Of a stretch of DNA of 57,546 nucleotides, positions 1-7,582 are shown one piece after another (position 1 is the first letter of the stretch; each line of letters begins with the position of its first letter). Source of the DNA: Alicyclobacillus tolerans (lineage in GTDB: Bacteria; Bacillota; Bacilli; Alicyclobacillales; Alicyclobacillaceae); the NCBI RefSeq assembly GCF_021739485.1, contig NZ_JAJFNK010000032.1:1-57546 (forward strand). Direction: 5' to 3'. The notes beneath the pieces are model-generated. The model saw only the letters and a list, made by a program, of their open reading frames with translations, did no database searches and was not told the DNA's origin. The position numbers and the translations under genes were made by a program.

Positions 1-72
1 GAGTGGTTCAACAGACTATTATCAGCTGCTCTTTCTGCTAAAACCGTGACCTTTGCTGAGCTAACGGAATAG
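1..72 (+). CDS. C-terminal tail of a gene cut by the window edge
   Basis: The first 23 codons are open in frame 1 and end in TAG at 70-72. The last residues read ...SAKTVTFAELTE. The product cannot be identified from so short a tail, and it could be chance. No terminator is evident directly after it. Confidence 0.3.
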   Translation, partial: EWFNRLLSAALSAKTVTFAELTE

Positions 73-440
73 CCATGATTAATTTTATTGTCTGAAACCG
101 ATTATGGTAATTTGATTAGATGATTTGACAACACACTTAGTTAGCTAAACAAGGCTATGTTTTTTGTTGTACAAATGACGACAATGTTTTTTCACCTGGC
201 AGTTTGCTTTTTGTTCTGTTGTTAAATGATGTAACCAGTTTACTGAGCATTATCAGAAAGTTATCTCGGTGGTGTTGTAACTATTCTATGTAGACCCTTA
301 GCCTGTACGAAACTCATACAGGCTATTCGTGTTTACCACAACGCAGCGTGAAGGAAGTTCCTGGAACTCGTCCTGATGTCTCTCTAAATAGGCTATCTGG
401 GGAATGACTTAAAATACTTTAACATTCCAAGTAAATGTCC
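73..440. other. Intergenic stretch without a gene
   Basis: No convincing reading frame with a ribosome binding site on either strand. The sequence is AT-rich and lies upstream of the cold shock promoter. A weak hairpin (tagcctgtacgaa / catacaggcta) near 299-325 could end transcription of the upstream gene, but it has no clear T-run. Confidence 0.4.
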
Positions 441-469
441 TTGACTTTCCACTGCACAAACAGTAAAAT
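441..469 (+). promoter_or_regulatory. Sigma-A-type promoter of the cold shock gene, with long leader
   Basis: TTGACT at 441-446 and TAAAAT at 464-469 are separated by 17 bp. Transcription would start near 476, leaving a leader of about 155 nt before the start codon at 631. Long structured leaders are typical of cold shock genes, where they control translation by temperature. The leader role here is inferred. Confidence 0.65.
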
Positions 470-630
470 GTTAATATTCAGAGTGCATCGGATTGAGGGT
501 ATGGTTTAATGTACCGTTTTTTCTCTGCTTTCACTTCGGATTGCAGAAGGAAAACGGTTTTTGTGCCTTTGGTTTTGTATGTAATTTGTGAATAAATTGG
601 TTCGTGCCATGGGCATGAGGAGGAAATAAT

Positions 631-825
631 ATGGAACAAGGAATCGTAAAGTGGTTTAATGCGGAAAAGGGCTTTGGCTTCATTTCGCGCGAGAACGGTG
701 ATGACGTATTTGTACATTTTAGCGCCATCCAAGGAAATGGTTATCGTTCTTTGGAAGAAGGACAGCGTGTAAACTTTGACGTTGTGCGAGGACCAAAGGG
801 ACTACAAGCCGAAAACGTAGCTTAA
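631..825 (+). CDS. csp: Cold shock protein (CspA/CspB family)
   Basis: A 64-residue single cold-shock domain, the usual family length. It has the RNP1 motif KGFGFI (about residues 13-18) and the RNP2 motif DVFVHFSAI (about 25-33), the aromatic face that binds single-stranded RNA/DNA. Such proteins act in the cytoplasm as RNA chaperones that melt mRNA structure in the cold or in growth transitions. The start is fixed by GGAGGAAAT just upstream of the ATG. A strong promoter with a long leader lies upstream and a terminator follows, so it is probably monocistronic. Confidence 0.96.
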   Translation: MEQGIVKWFNAEKGFGFISRENGDDVFVHFSAIQGNGYRSLEEGQRVNFDVVRGPKGLQAENVA

Positions 826-839
826 CTTCTTTAATCATC

Positions 840-890
840 AAGGGACTGTCCGTAAGGTGTTGCTTAAATACCTTAAAGGCAGTCCCTTTT
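840..890 (+). terminator. Rho-independent terminator after csp
   Basis: The arms AAGGGACTG (840-848) and CAGTCCCTT (880-888) pair, an inner AAGGT/ACCTT stem extends the structure, and TTTT follows. Confidence 0.75.
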
Positions 891-936
891 AGTATTACTC
901 AATCGCTCACCCATTTGTAGGAAAGGAGGCATATCA

Positions 937-1119
937 ATGAGCTACTTTAATAATAGGAGAAAGCCCGCTTCTGAACACGTCTATGCGGACGTTGTTATTT
1001 GGCAGTGTTCAGAATGCAATTGTTGGTCAAGACAAGAGTTCGTTCATGTGTCCGAACCAAACTGCCCAATGTGTAAAGGACTTATGAATAGAGAAGCAAA
1101 AAATATTCGGATTGAATAA
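937..1119 (+). CDS. ydjO: YdjO-like small zinc-ribbon protein (cold-inducible family)
   Basis: 60 residues with two CxxC knuckles (WQCSECNCW around residue 25 and PNCPMCKG around 43), a zinc-ribbon arrangement. The start MSYFNNRR and the spacing of the cysteines resemble YdjO of Bacillus, often found near cold shock genes as here. AAAGGAGG lies 7 nt before the ATG. Its biochemical role is not known in the family; nucleic-acid binding is a guess from the zinc ribbon. The 3' part overlaps a possible minus-strand frame. Confidence 0.8.
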   Translation: MSYFNNRRKPASEHVYADVVIWQCSECNCWSRQEFVHVSEPNCPMCKGLMNREAKNIRIE

Positions 1120-1332
1120 GCTTACTTTCGTCGGAGACTCGCTATTGCGGACTGCTGCTCGTTTGTTCAAGAACGATCTATCGCTGTAGCTCCCGTTAAT
1201 TTTGGCTTCGGTAAAACGCCCGTCTCTATAAGTCAGCTTCTCGTCTGCATTTACGTTAATATCGCGATCAGCCATCAGGACACGTAGCCGCTTTGCAGGA
1301 GCATCCTTTTTGCGTATCCCCATGCCTAACAT
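1027..1332 (-). CDS. Hypothetical 101-residue protein, overlaps ydjO
   Basis: An open frame with a very good ribosome binding site (AGGAGGGATTTCGG before ATG), reading MLGMGIRKKDAPAKRLRV. The first 65 or so residues lie outside ydjO and look protein-like and charged. The last 30 codons run antisense through ydjO and look like non-selected translation, so the true gene may have lost its natural end. No family is recognised. Either a small real gene converging on ydjO or a decayed remnant. Confidence 0.35.
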   Translation of the reverse strand: MLGMGIRKKDAPAKRLRVLMADRDINVNADEKLTYRDGRFTEAKINGSYSDRSFLNKRAAVRNSESPTKVSLFNPNIFCFSIHKSFTHWAVWFGHMNELLS

Positions 1333-1686
1333 CCGAAATCCCTCCTGGTTCTATTGAAAACCGGGTGGACAATATTACTAGAATTTAATCAGCCTGAAGT
1401 GCACATTCTCCCCCTGACTGGGGATGGTCTATCTTCAAAGGGGCAACACATGCATTATGCGCATTTTGCGTACGGCTGTTTTTTCATCATTGGCTGAGTC
1501 CCCTGAAATACCAAAACTAGAGTTATCACGATTATGGCGATCCCTCACTTGAAATTAGTACCCTGTATTTATTCATGGTGTGAATCTGTCACTAAACGTC
1601 ACAAACTTCTGATAAATATAACGCTTCGCTTGGTGATTCGCAAAGGAAGCAACCTCCGTTTGTGGAATATGTGATCGGGAGGTGGT
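1333..1686. other. Intergenic stretch without a gene
   Basis: No supported coding frame. It contains a short inverted repeat (TCCCCCTGACTGGGGA, about 1410-1425) without a T-run and the leader of the following small gene, ending in GGGAGGTGG. Confidence 0.4.
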
Positions 1687-1869
1687 GTGGTGGACTATCT
1701 AAAGGTATATACGACACACTTTGTTGAAGCGGAGCAAGGGAGTGAAGATACGAAACTAAAGGAGTTGCTGGTTAAAATGGCAGATAAGTGGGAAGTGCAT
1801 AGTGTGGCTCCGTTTAACTACATGGGTACAACTACCGGGTTTGTTGTAGTTCTGGTTAGCAAATTTTAA
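1687..1869 (+). CDS. Small DUF4177-like protein
   Basis: 60 residues, GTG start (1687 or 1690) directly after GGGAGGTG. The pattern KELLVKMADKWEVHSVAPF...GTTTGFVVVLVSKF resembles the C-terminal half of DUF4177-type proteins, which have a short helix ending in W-E-x-x-S and a final beta strand. The function of that family is unknown. The assignment rests on pattern memory, so it is tentative; the frame itself looks coding. Confidence 0.5.
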   Translation: MVDYLKVYTTHFVEAEQGSEDTKLKELLVKMADKWEVHSVAPFNYMGTTTGFVVVLVSKF

Positions 1870-2032
1870 CAACATGCAGCAACAAACAAGTGTATTGGAA
1901 GTTTGGATAAAGTGGGGTCCCACATAGTTGTCACAAGTGCTGCAGTGGTACTAAATTGTCACCCGTTGAGATGCCTCATAGCTGTTTGGATTTTGTGATT
2001 ACTTAGTTGATTAAGTGTGGGAGTTGATAAGT

Positions 2033-2242
2033 GTGACTGACAATCCAGGAGCGAGAGCTAAATTAAGAATTAAAGTTATTACGTCCGATAAACCAGGTAA
2101 AATTGAAAGCATGGTCAACGATTTTTTGGAAGGAATAAGTTGCGAACTGATAACTGATATAAGGTTAACGGTTGCTCCTTCGGGAAGTAGCACAGATGAG
2201 CTGTATACAGCCATGATTGTTTTTAAACACTATCAACACTAA
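2033..2242 (+). CDS. Cse60-like small sporulation-associated protein
   Basis: 69 residues from the GTG at 2033, 9 nt after GGGAG. An in-frame GTG at 2015 would add six residues but lies upstream of that site. The order KVITSDKPGKIESMVNDFL...DIRLTVAP...LYTAMIVFKH matches the layout of the Cse60 family: one beta strand, a helix, and two strands ending in Y-[TS]-A-[ML]-[IV]. Cse60 is a sigma-E-dependent small protein of unknown biochemical role in Bacillus. The family match is moderate. A clear terminator follows, so it is a stand-alone gene. Confidence 0.55.
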   Translation: MTDNPGARAKLRIKVITSDKPGKIESMVNDFLEGISCELITDIRLTVAPSGSSTDELYTAMIVFKHYQH

Positions 2243-2253
2243 AGTATTCATTT

Positions 2254-2275
2254 GCCCACTTCGGTGGGTTTTTTG
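2254..2275 (+). terminator. Rho-independent terminator
   Basis: CCCAC (2255-2259), a TTCG tetraloop, GTGGG (2264-2268), then six T. A textbook hairpin ending the Cse60-like gene. Confidence 0.9.
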
Positions 2276-2585
2276 TTCTAAAGAGATAACACTCACACAA
2301 TGAGCGGGTAAATGAGCCTGTTGGTCTAGTCTAACCAGAGGGCTTTCTTGCTTAATTGATACCAATTAAATGCTAATTTTATGTCATTCCATGAAAATTC
2401 CACTACCAGGAGTTCATTTTTGAACAAAAAATAACCACTACATTACTGTAGCAGTCCAAATTGGGGGTTAAGGTGATGAAAAAGGGCTAAGCGTTTTGCG
2501 CTACTTCCACTCCAAATACGATATCAAACATCAATTGAAATCGAATTGAAACTCTAACGATACGGGCAAGATCTCCCCAGGAACG

Positions 2586-2740
2586 TCAGTCTGCCCGCTC
2601 CCCACGACTGACAACACCTCTTAGGGCATACATTCCGCTGTTCTTTGACGGCTTCAACACGGTCATTGTCTCGGCTGGATCATGAATATCCCGACTTAAC
2701 CATATGTCTTCTTTATCCTTGGTTGGCACAATCACCAATA
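2586..2740 (-). pseudogene. Short remnant of an unidentified gene
   Basis: On the minus strand about 50 codons are open and read like real protein (IVPTKDKEDIWLSRDIHD, then an SGMYALRGVVSRGERAD-like end) before TGA at 2588-2586. There is no start codon with a ribosome binding site, and upstream the frame is closed by a stop. Just upstream another frame also reads protein-like (EQLRDYHLYCTPEHLHEQ), which suggests a frameshifted or decayed gene. The family is not recognised. Confidence 0.35.
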
Positions 2741-3092
2741 TTCAGTCATGGACATTGTTCATGAAGATGTTCGGGGGTACAGTACAGGTGATAATCGCGC
2801 AGCTGCTCACCTTTCTCCCCTCTGGTGACGTCTAAGTATCGTACAATCCTGCGGATCCGAGGTATAACCGGAATGGCGCCTCTGACATCATGTCATGAGA
2901 TATCGGACTTCACAAATCGACGGTTTTACTACTAGGAACATTTTATCACAAACATACTGGAGGTCGGTTTCACCACATAATCCGATTTTTTGTATACTTG
3001 CTCTCATAATAATTCAGATTGGATTCCACCACAAAATCCGGATACCCAAAGTTTCGACCTTCTAAAGATTTCTCCACGGCTCCAGCGGCGCC

Positions 3093-3126
3093 GGGGTTGC
3101 AACTTCAAGCTGTCTGGCGCAACCCC
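3093..3126 (-). terminator. Hairpin downstream of the fatty-acid cluster
   Basis: GGGGTTGC (3093-3100) pairs with GCAACCCC (3119-3126), about 60 nt past the SDR stop codon. No T-run follows, so it may stabilise the mRNA end instead of terminating. Confidence 0.35.
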
Positions 3127-3187
3127 TGGCACCCGCCCCTCCTGAGCCCATAGCCTAAACATAGCACCTTCGAGGTGAACGATTCTA

Positions 3188-4030
3188 CTAGAAGGTGAAC
3201 AGTTCCATCCCGCCGGATACGTTGAGGCCGATTCCAGTGATGTACTTGGCTTTATCCGAACACAAGAACACAATGGCATTGGCAATGTCCTCCGGCTCAC
3301 CTGGGCGATGGAACGCCGTACGCTGAATCATCCGTTCGTTCATCTTGGGGTTGCCCATCTTAAAGGCCTCTGTCGCGATAATGCCCGGCACGATGGCGTT
3401 GACGTTAATTCCATGCCGCGCGCCTTCCAAAGCCATGCTCTTCGTGAAGCTGAGTAAGCCGCCTTTAGTGACCGAGTAACTCGCCTGCCCGAACCCACCT
3501 AGTGTACCGGCGACTGAAGACATGTTGATGACGCGTCCCCACCCTTGCTCCTTCAAATACGGCCAAACGGCCTTCGTGCAGTTGTAAGCACCGGTCAAAT
3601 TGACGCGAAGGTCTCGTTCCCAGAACTCGTCGTTCTGGTTTTCGATTTGAGAAACGTGATCGAGCGTGCCTGCGTTGTTGACCAGAATGTCGATGTGGCC
3701 GAACTCCTCTTTGACCCGGGCCAAGACTTCCCGAACCTGATCGCGGTTCGTCACATCCATTTTCACCGCAAACGACCGGCGTCCCATCGCCTGAATCTCT
3801 TTCGCCGTCTTCTCCGCATAGACGACCTGCGTGCTTTGCATTACCTGAGCCAAGGGTCCGTACTTGCGTGCTTCATCCGCACTTTGCGTATCGCTCTCCA
3901 CCAGAATGTCCGTAATGACCACGTCAGCTCCGGCTTCTGCCAAAGCCAGCGCATCTTGCCGTCCCAATCCGCGCGATGCACCGGTGACTACAGCGACTTT
4001 CCCTTTGAGCAATTCATCCCATGAAGACAA
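3188..4030 (-). CDS. Short-chain dehydrogenase/reductase (probable 3-hydroxyacyl-CoA dehydrogenase)
   Basis: A classical SDR of 280 residues: cofactor motif TGASRGLG near residue 16, NNAG in the middle, catalytic Ser (NMSSVAG) and YSVTK Tyr-Lys pair, then PG. The start is the TTG at 4030 because AAAGGTGG lies about 6 nt upstream; the ATG 51 nt further out lacks a site. A 20-residue insertion follows the second beta strand. As last gene of a beta-oxidation cluster it most likely oxidises the 3-hydroxyacyl-CoA made by the adjacent hydratase. A FabG-type reductase remains possible. Confidence 0.85.
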   Translation of the reverse strand: MSSWDELLKGKVAVVTGASRGLGRQDALALAEAGADVVITDILVESDTQSADEARKYGPLAQVMQSTQVVYAEKTAKEIQAMGRRSFAVKMDVTNRDQVREVLARVKEEFGHIDILVNNAGTLDHVSQIENQNDEFWERDLRVNLTGAYNCTKAVWPYLKEQGWGRVINMSSVAGTLGGFGQASYSVTKGGLLSFTKSMALEGARHGINVNAIVPGIIATEAFKMGNPKMNERMIQRTAFHRPGEPEDIANAIVFLCSDKAKYITGIGLNVSGGMELFTF

Positions 4031-4207
4031 CGAGATTCCACCTTTCCAACGGAACTCCCCATCCCCCGCGAATCGACCCACAAACTCTATTTTTTCTGCT
4101 AATTTCTATCCGACAATCGCATCACTGGCAGTTGCATATCCGGGACTTGCATATCCGGCAATTTCATGACTGACGATGGTGTCTGGCAATGGCCTATCCG
4201 TCTAGTC

Positions 4208-4996
4208 TCAGCCCAAAAACTTCGGTTTGCGTTTCTGGAAAAATGCTGCAATCCCTTCCATCGGCTCTCCGGCCGCGAACGTCTCTTCAAACGCCTGGCT
4301 TTCGACGGCAAAGCCATCGGAAATCGCGGCACTTGCTGCAGCGTCAATCGAACGCTTTGCCAATCCCATGGCCCGCACCGCACCCTCAGCGAGCGTTTGG
4401 GCAAACGCCAAGGCTTCCTCTAACAGTTGTTCCGGTTCTACGGCCCGGTGGACGAGGCCAATCTGCTCCGCTTCTTTGGCATTCAGGCGCTTCGCCGAAA
4501 AAATCAGTTCAGTCGCCTTTGCGCGGCCCAACAGCTGTGTCATGCGCTGTGTGCCGCCTGCGCCTGGAATCAGCCCCAACGAGACTTCGGTCAGGCCGAT
4601 GGTTCCGCCTCCCATAATGCGAAAGTCGCACGCCATCGCCAATTCGCAGCCGCCTCCCAAAGCGTGACCGTTCACGGCGGCAATCACGGGCTTTTCCAGT
4701 TTGGCCAGGCGGTCAAACGTTTTTTGCATGCGCTGACTCATGGCCGCAATCGCTCCCTTTTGCCCCAAGGAACCTGCATTCCCCGCCATCGCCGAAAGGT
4801 CCGCCCCGGCGACGAAGATTTTTGGGTTTGCGGAGGCGATGACCACAACGCGATCGTCCGAACTTTCAAGCTCATCCATCAACGCGTCGAGGTCGGAAGT
4901 GAGCGCTTCGCTGAGCGCGTTTGCCGGAGGATTTAAAATGGTGATCAAGCACACACCCTTCTCTTTTCGTTCCACCGTCAATGTCTGGTACCCCAT
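4208..4996 (-). CDS. Enoyl-CoA hydratase/isomerase (crotonase family)
   Basis: 262 residues, the usual length. The oxyanion-hole motifs FVAGADLSAM and GHALGGGCELAMACD are both present, the latter with the first catalytic Glu. TEVSLGLIPGAGGTQR carries the second Glu position. The enzyme hydrates trans-2-enoyl-CoA in beta-oxidation. The start is the ATG at 4996 after GGAGAGGAG; the longer upstream frame has no site. It sits between an acyl-CoA dehydrogenase and an SDR dehydrogenase in one minus-strand cluster, the natural order of the pathway steps. Confidence 0.93.
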   Translation of the reverse strand: MGYQTLTVERKEKGVCLITILNPPANALSEALTSDLDALMDELESSDDRVVVIASANPKIFVAGADLSAMAGNAGSLGQKGAIAAMSQRMQKTFDRLAKLEKPVIAAVNGHALGGGCELAMACDFRIMGGGTIGLTEVSLGLIPGAGGTQRMTQLLGRAKATELIFSAKRLNAKEAEQIGLVHRAVEPEQLLEEALAFAQTLAEGAVRAMGLAKRSIDAAASAAISDGFAVESQAFEETFAAGEPMEGIAAFFQKRKPKFLG

Positions 4997-5077
4997 TTGA
5001 ACTCTCCTCTCCAATTTCCAGCAACACGACTTGACGCCCTGGCAGTCCCCGTTCACTCAATGAACCAATGGCACGCG

Positions 5078-6310
5078 TCAGATTCGCAGACCCTCTTGGT
5101 CGTACAAGCGCCGGGCGACAATCAAGTGTTGAATCTGGTTCGTTCCTTCGAAGATATCGTAAACTTTCACGTCGCGATAGAGTTTTTCCACCAAGTTGCC
5201 GTCGACGCCCACTGGACCCATCAGTTCCAGACACGCTGCGCACACGTCGAGGCCAGTTTTTCCTGCGTAGGCTTTGCACATGGCGGCTTCCTTGGCATTG
5301 GGTTGACCGATGTCGCCCTTCCACGCCGCTTCCCAGGTTAACAGGCGGGACGCTTCGATGTTTTGCTCCATCAATGCCAGTTGTTCACACGCCATTTGAT
5401 AGGACCGTCCGTGTTTCGGATACTCTTTTTTGACGTAGTCCAACGTGGTTTCGTACGCTGCCCGGGCGATTCCTGTCGCCATCGCAGCAACCACCGGACG
5501 GGTCGTGTCAAACGTCGCCATGGCCACGCGAAAACCAGAAGGACCATTCGCGCGCTGTTCGTAGTACTCTTCTCCCCCTAACAGGTTTTCGTCGGGGACA
5601 AAGCAGTCCTCAAAGACCAGTTCAGCCGTTTCGGAAGCGCGCATCCCCATTTTGTGAGCCAACCGCGATACGCTAAAACCAGGTGTCCCCTGCTCGACCA
5701 CGAAGGCCCGGTGACCGGCGCGGCCCAAACTTGGATCGACCGTTGCAAATGCAACGACCCAGGACGCCCGACCTCCGTTCGTGATGAAGACCTTCTGCCC
5801 GTTGAGCACGTACCCGCCGTCGACTTTTCTGGCCGTGGTGCGAAGGCCAGAGACGTCAGACCCTGCTTCCGGCTCCGTCAATGCGTACGCTCCCCAGCGC
5901 GGCTTATCCTTGCCAAAAATGCCTAGAAAGCGCTTTTTTTGCTCCGGGGTGCCGCTTCCCTGGACTGGCGGACCGCCGAGCCCAGGTCCCGGCAGCGACA
6001 GAGCAACAGCCGGGTCTCCCCAACCCATTTCTTCAGCAGCAATGACGCTCAAGCGGTTGACTTGTCTTTTGACCTCGGGGTCCTGGTTAGCTTCCTCATG
6101 CTTTTCCTTTTGGCTAGACCCCGACGCGTCTTTGCCAATGGCCGAAGTGCTGAGCGTCACGCCCATCTTGTTGACTTTGTCCAGCCACTCGTCAGGGACC
6201 CTTTCCAGTTTGTCGGAAAGCATGGAAATGGGCCGGACCTCGTACTGAGCAAAGTAGTGGATAAATTCTTTCATTTGTTTTTGCTGTTGGGTCATCTCAA
6301 AGGAAATCAT
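5078..6310 (-). CDS. Acyl-CoA dehydrogenase (subunit with the catalytic Glu)
   Basis: 410 residues. It has the central motif YALTEPEAGSDVSG, the FAD loop WVVAFATVD, and C-terminal VYDIFEGTNQIQHLIVARRL with the EGT catalytic-base region. The helix that normally carries R-x-x-FG...Q, which contacts the FAD of a neighbouring subunit, reads instead as VKKEYPKHGRSYQMACEQLA. That feature is present in the preceding dehydrogenase. Start and the upstream stop overlap as ATGA (6307-6310), implying coupled translation. It oxidises acyl-CoA to enoyl-CoA with electrons passed to ETF; the substrate length is not readable. Confidence 0.9.
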   Translation of the reverse strand: MISFEMTQQQKQMKEFIHYFAQYEVRPISMLSDKLERVPDEWLDKVNKMGVTLSTSAIGKDASGSSQKEKHEEANQDPEVKRQVNRLSVIAAEEMGWGDPAVALSLPGPGLGGPPVQGSGTPEQKKRFLGIFGKDKPRWGAYALTEPEAGSDVSGLRTTARKVDGGYVLNGQKVFITNGGRASWVVAFATVDPSLGRAGHRAFVVEQGTPGFSVSRLAHKMGMRASETAELVFEDCFVPDENLLGGEEYYEQRANGPSGFRVAMATFDTTRPVVAAMATGIARAAYETTLDYVKKEYPKHGRSYQMACEQLALMEQNIEASRLLTWEAAWKGDIGQPNAKEAAMCKAYAGKTGLDVCAACLELMGPVGVDGNLVEKLYRDVKVYDIFEGTNQIQHLIVARRLYDQEGLRI

Positions 6311-7461
6311 GCTTGCACCCCCTGTTCTTGGCTCCTGGGCAGGAGTAATTCACCTCGTTGCAGCATCAGTTCCGATTCCCTGCCGTAGACCATGACTTGG
6401 GCTTGAGCGTCGCGCATCCATTTCTCAACCGGGTGGTCCTGAACAAACCCATGACCTCCCAGCAACTGAACGGCGTTGTTGGTGACAAAACGAACGGCTT
6501 GGTGTGCCTTGGCCAGCGCGCGCAGCGAAGCCGCGACTTGGTCTTGACTCTCTTGATCGATGAGAGCCGCCGCCCGCAAGGTGAGGTTTCGCGCAGCCTG
6601 AAGCTCCATGGCCATGTCTGCGGCAACAAACGACACCCCTTGGAACTTGGCAATCTCTTGACCGAACGCTTTGCGGGTCGCCGTGTAATTGACAGCGTAT
6701 TCGAGTGCGGCCTGCATCAGCCCCGTTTCTTTGGCTGCCTCCAGTACCCGGATGCGCACAAGCGCCTTGCTGAGAAGTTCCTCTGCGGCTGCACCTTGAG
6801 CCAGGACGTTCTGTGCGGACACCCGGGTTTGTTCAAAGCGAATGCTGCCCAAACCGCTGGCCAATAGTCCCAACCGGATGTCTCCAGGGAGAACCTCCCA
6901 TGGCGTATCACCGCGGTTGAGCCAAAGCACGACAGGAGACTGATCACTATCTCGAGCAGCCAGGCACATAAACTCTGCCGACTGCGCCAGTCTGACCGGT
7001 CGGTAGGTTCCGTTGATGACGTAGCCTTTGGACTCTTTGACCACCCGTACAGGGCAATCCCACTGCTGCCACTCCTGACCGGCATCTATAAAAGCCACTG
7101 TCGGATACGGCGAAACCTCATGCGCCTGCAAATACGAGGAAATAGCTGCAGAACTGCCGGCAACCCGCAGAACACTGGCGGCATCTCCAGGTCCGGGAAA
7201 ACCTTGCACCACAGCGAGATCGCCATAGGCTAACGCCTCCATCACCTGTACCTGAGAAACCATCGGCAGTTCAAGACCGTCCATCGACTCCGGCAATTCC
7301 AAAGCGGTGAAGCCGAGGTTGATGGCTTCCTGCGTCACTTTTGCTGTCAAGCTGCGCGCTTGTTCGCACTCGCGCGCGACGGGACGAATCTGCTCTTTGG
7401 CAAACGTTCGCGCCGTTTGGGCGAAAGCGATTTCTTCCTCGGTGGGTCGGAAAGAGATCAC
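6307..7461 (-). CDS. Divergent acyl-CoA dehydrogenase family protein (partner subunit)
   Basis: 384 residues with the family fold. The FAD/dimer motif TATRKAFGQEIAKFQG is present, as is LLGGHGFVQDHPVEKWMRDAQ. The usual TEPxAGSD stretch is replaced by VAFIDAGQ, and the Y-E-G-T catalytic end by VYGRESELMLQRGE, so no clear catalytic base is visible. It is co-translated with the next dehydrogenase (ATGA overlap), which has the reverse pattern. Split-site hetero-oligomeric acyl-CoA dehydrogenases are known from actinobacterial steroid catabolism (FadE28/FadE29 type). A similar arrangement is inferred here. Confidence 0.82.
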   Translation of the reverse strand: MISFRPTEEEIAFAQTARTFAKEQIRPVARECEQARSLTAKVTQEAINLGFTALELPESMDGLELPMVSQVQVMEALAYGDLAVVQGFPGPGDAASVLRVAGSSAAISSYLQAHEVSPYPTVAFIDAGQEWQQWDCPVRVVKESKGYVINGTYRPVRLAQSAEFMCLAARDSDQSPVVLWLNRGDTPWEVLPGDIRLGLLASGLGSIRFEQTRVSAQNVLAQGAAAEELLSKALVRIRVLEAAKETGLMQAALEYAVNYTATRKAFGQEIAKFQGVSFVAADMAMELQAARNLTLRAAALIDQESQDQVAASLRALAKAHQAVRFVTNNAVQLLGGHGFVQDHPVEKWMRDAQAQVMVYGRESELMLQRGELLLPRSQEQGVQA

Positions 7462-7502
7462 CGCAACTTCACTCCTTTGTGCTACTGAGAGTTTGTTTCC
7501 AG

Positions 7503-7565
7503 TACTACAATGGGGTACTACAATGGGGTACTACAATGGGGTACTACGATGGGGTACTACGATGG
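7503..7565. repeat. Tandem repeat, 13-bp unit, about five copies
   Basis: TACTACAATGGGG is repeated head to tail. The first units are identical and the last two carry TACTACGATGGGG. A further TACTACGAGG follows at 7580. Two AGCTCGCTTCC copies flank the end (7568-7578 and 7594-7604). It lies in the short gap between the ligase and dehydrogenase genes. Confidence 0.9.
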
Positions 7566-7582
7566 AAAGCTCGCTTCCAGTA

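Larger units (their letters stand above)
2276..3187. other. Long gene-poor stretch with decayed sequence
   Basis: About 900 bp without an intact gene. It holds a short coding-like remnant (2586-2740, separate entry), two near-copies of a CACCACAWAATCCG motif (about 2971-2984 and 3025-3038), and a hairpin at 3093-3126 downstream of the SDR gene. It looks like a site of past gene loss. Confidence 0.5.

Noticed and set aside
3545..6388. Long plus-strand frames opposite the fatty-acid genes
   Set aside because: They are antisense shadows of GC-rich minus-strand genes, without RBS and with no recognisable protein features.
7503..7565. Possible CRISPR array
   Set aside because: The repeat is a head-to-tail 13-bp tandem without spacers; no cas genes nearby.
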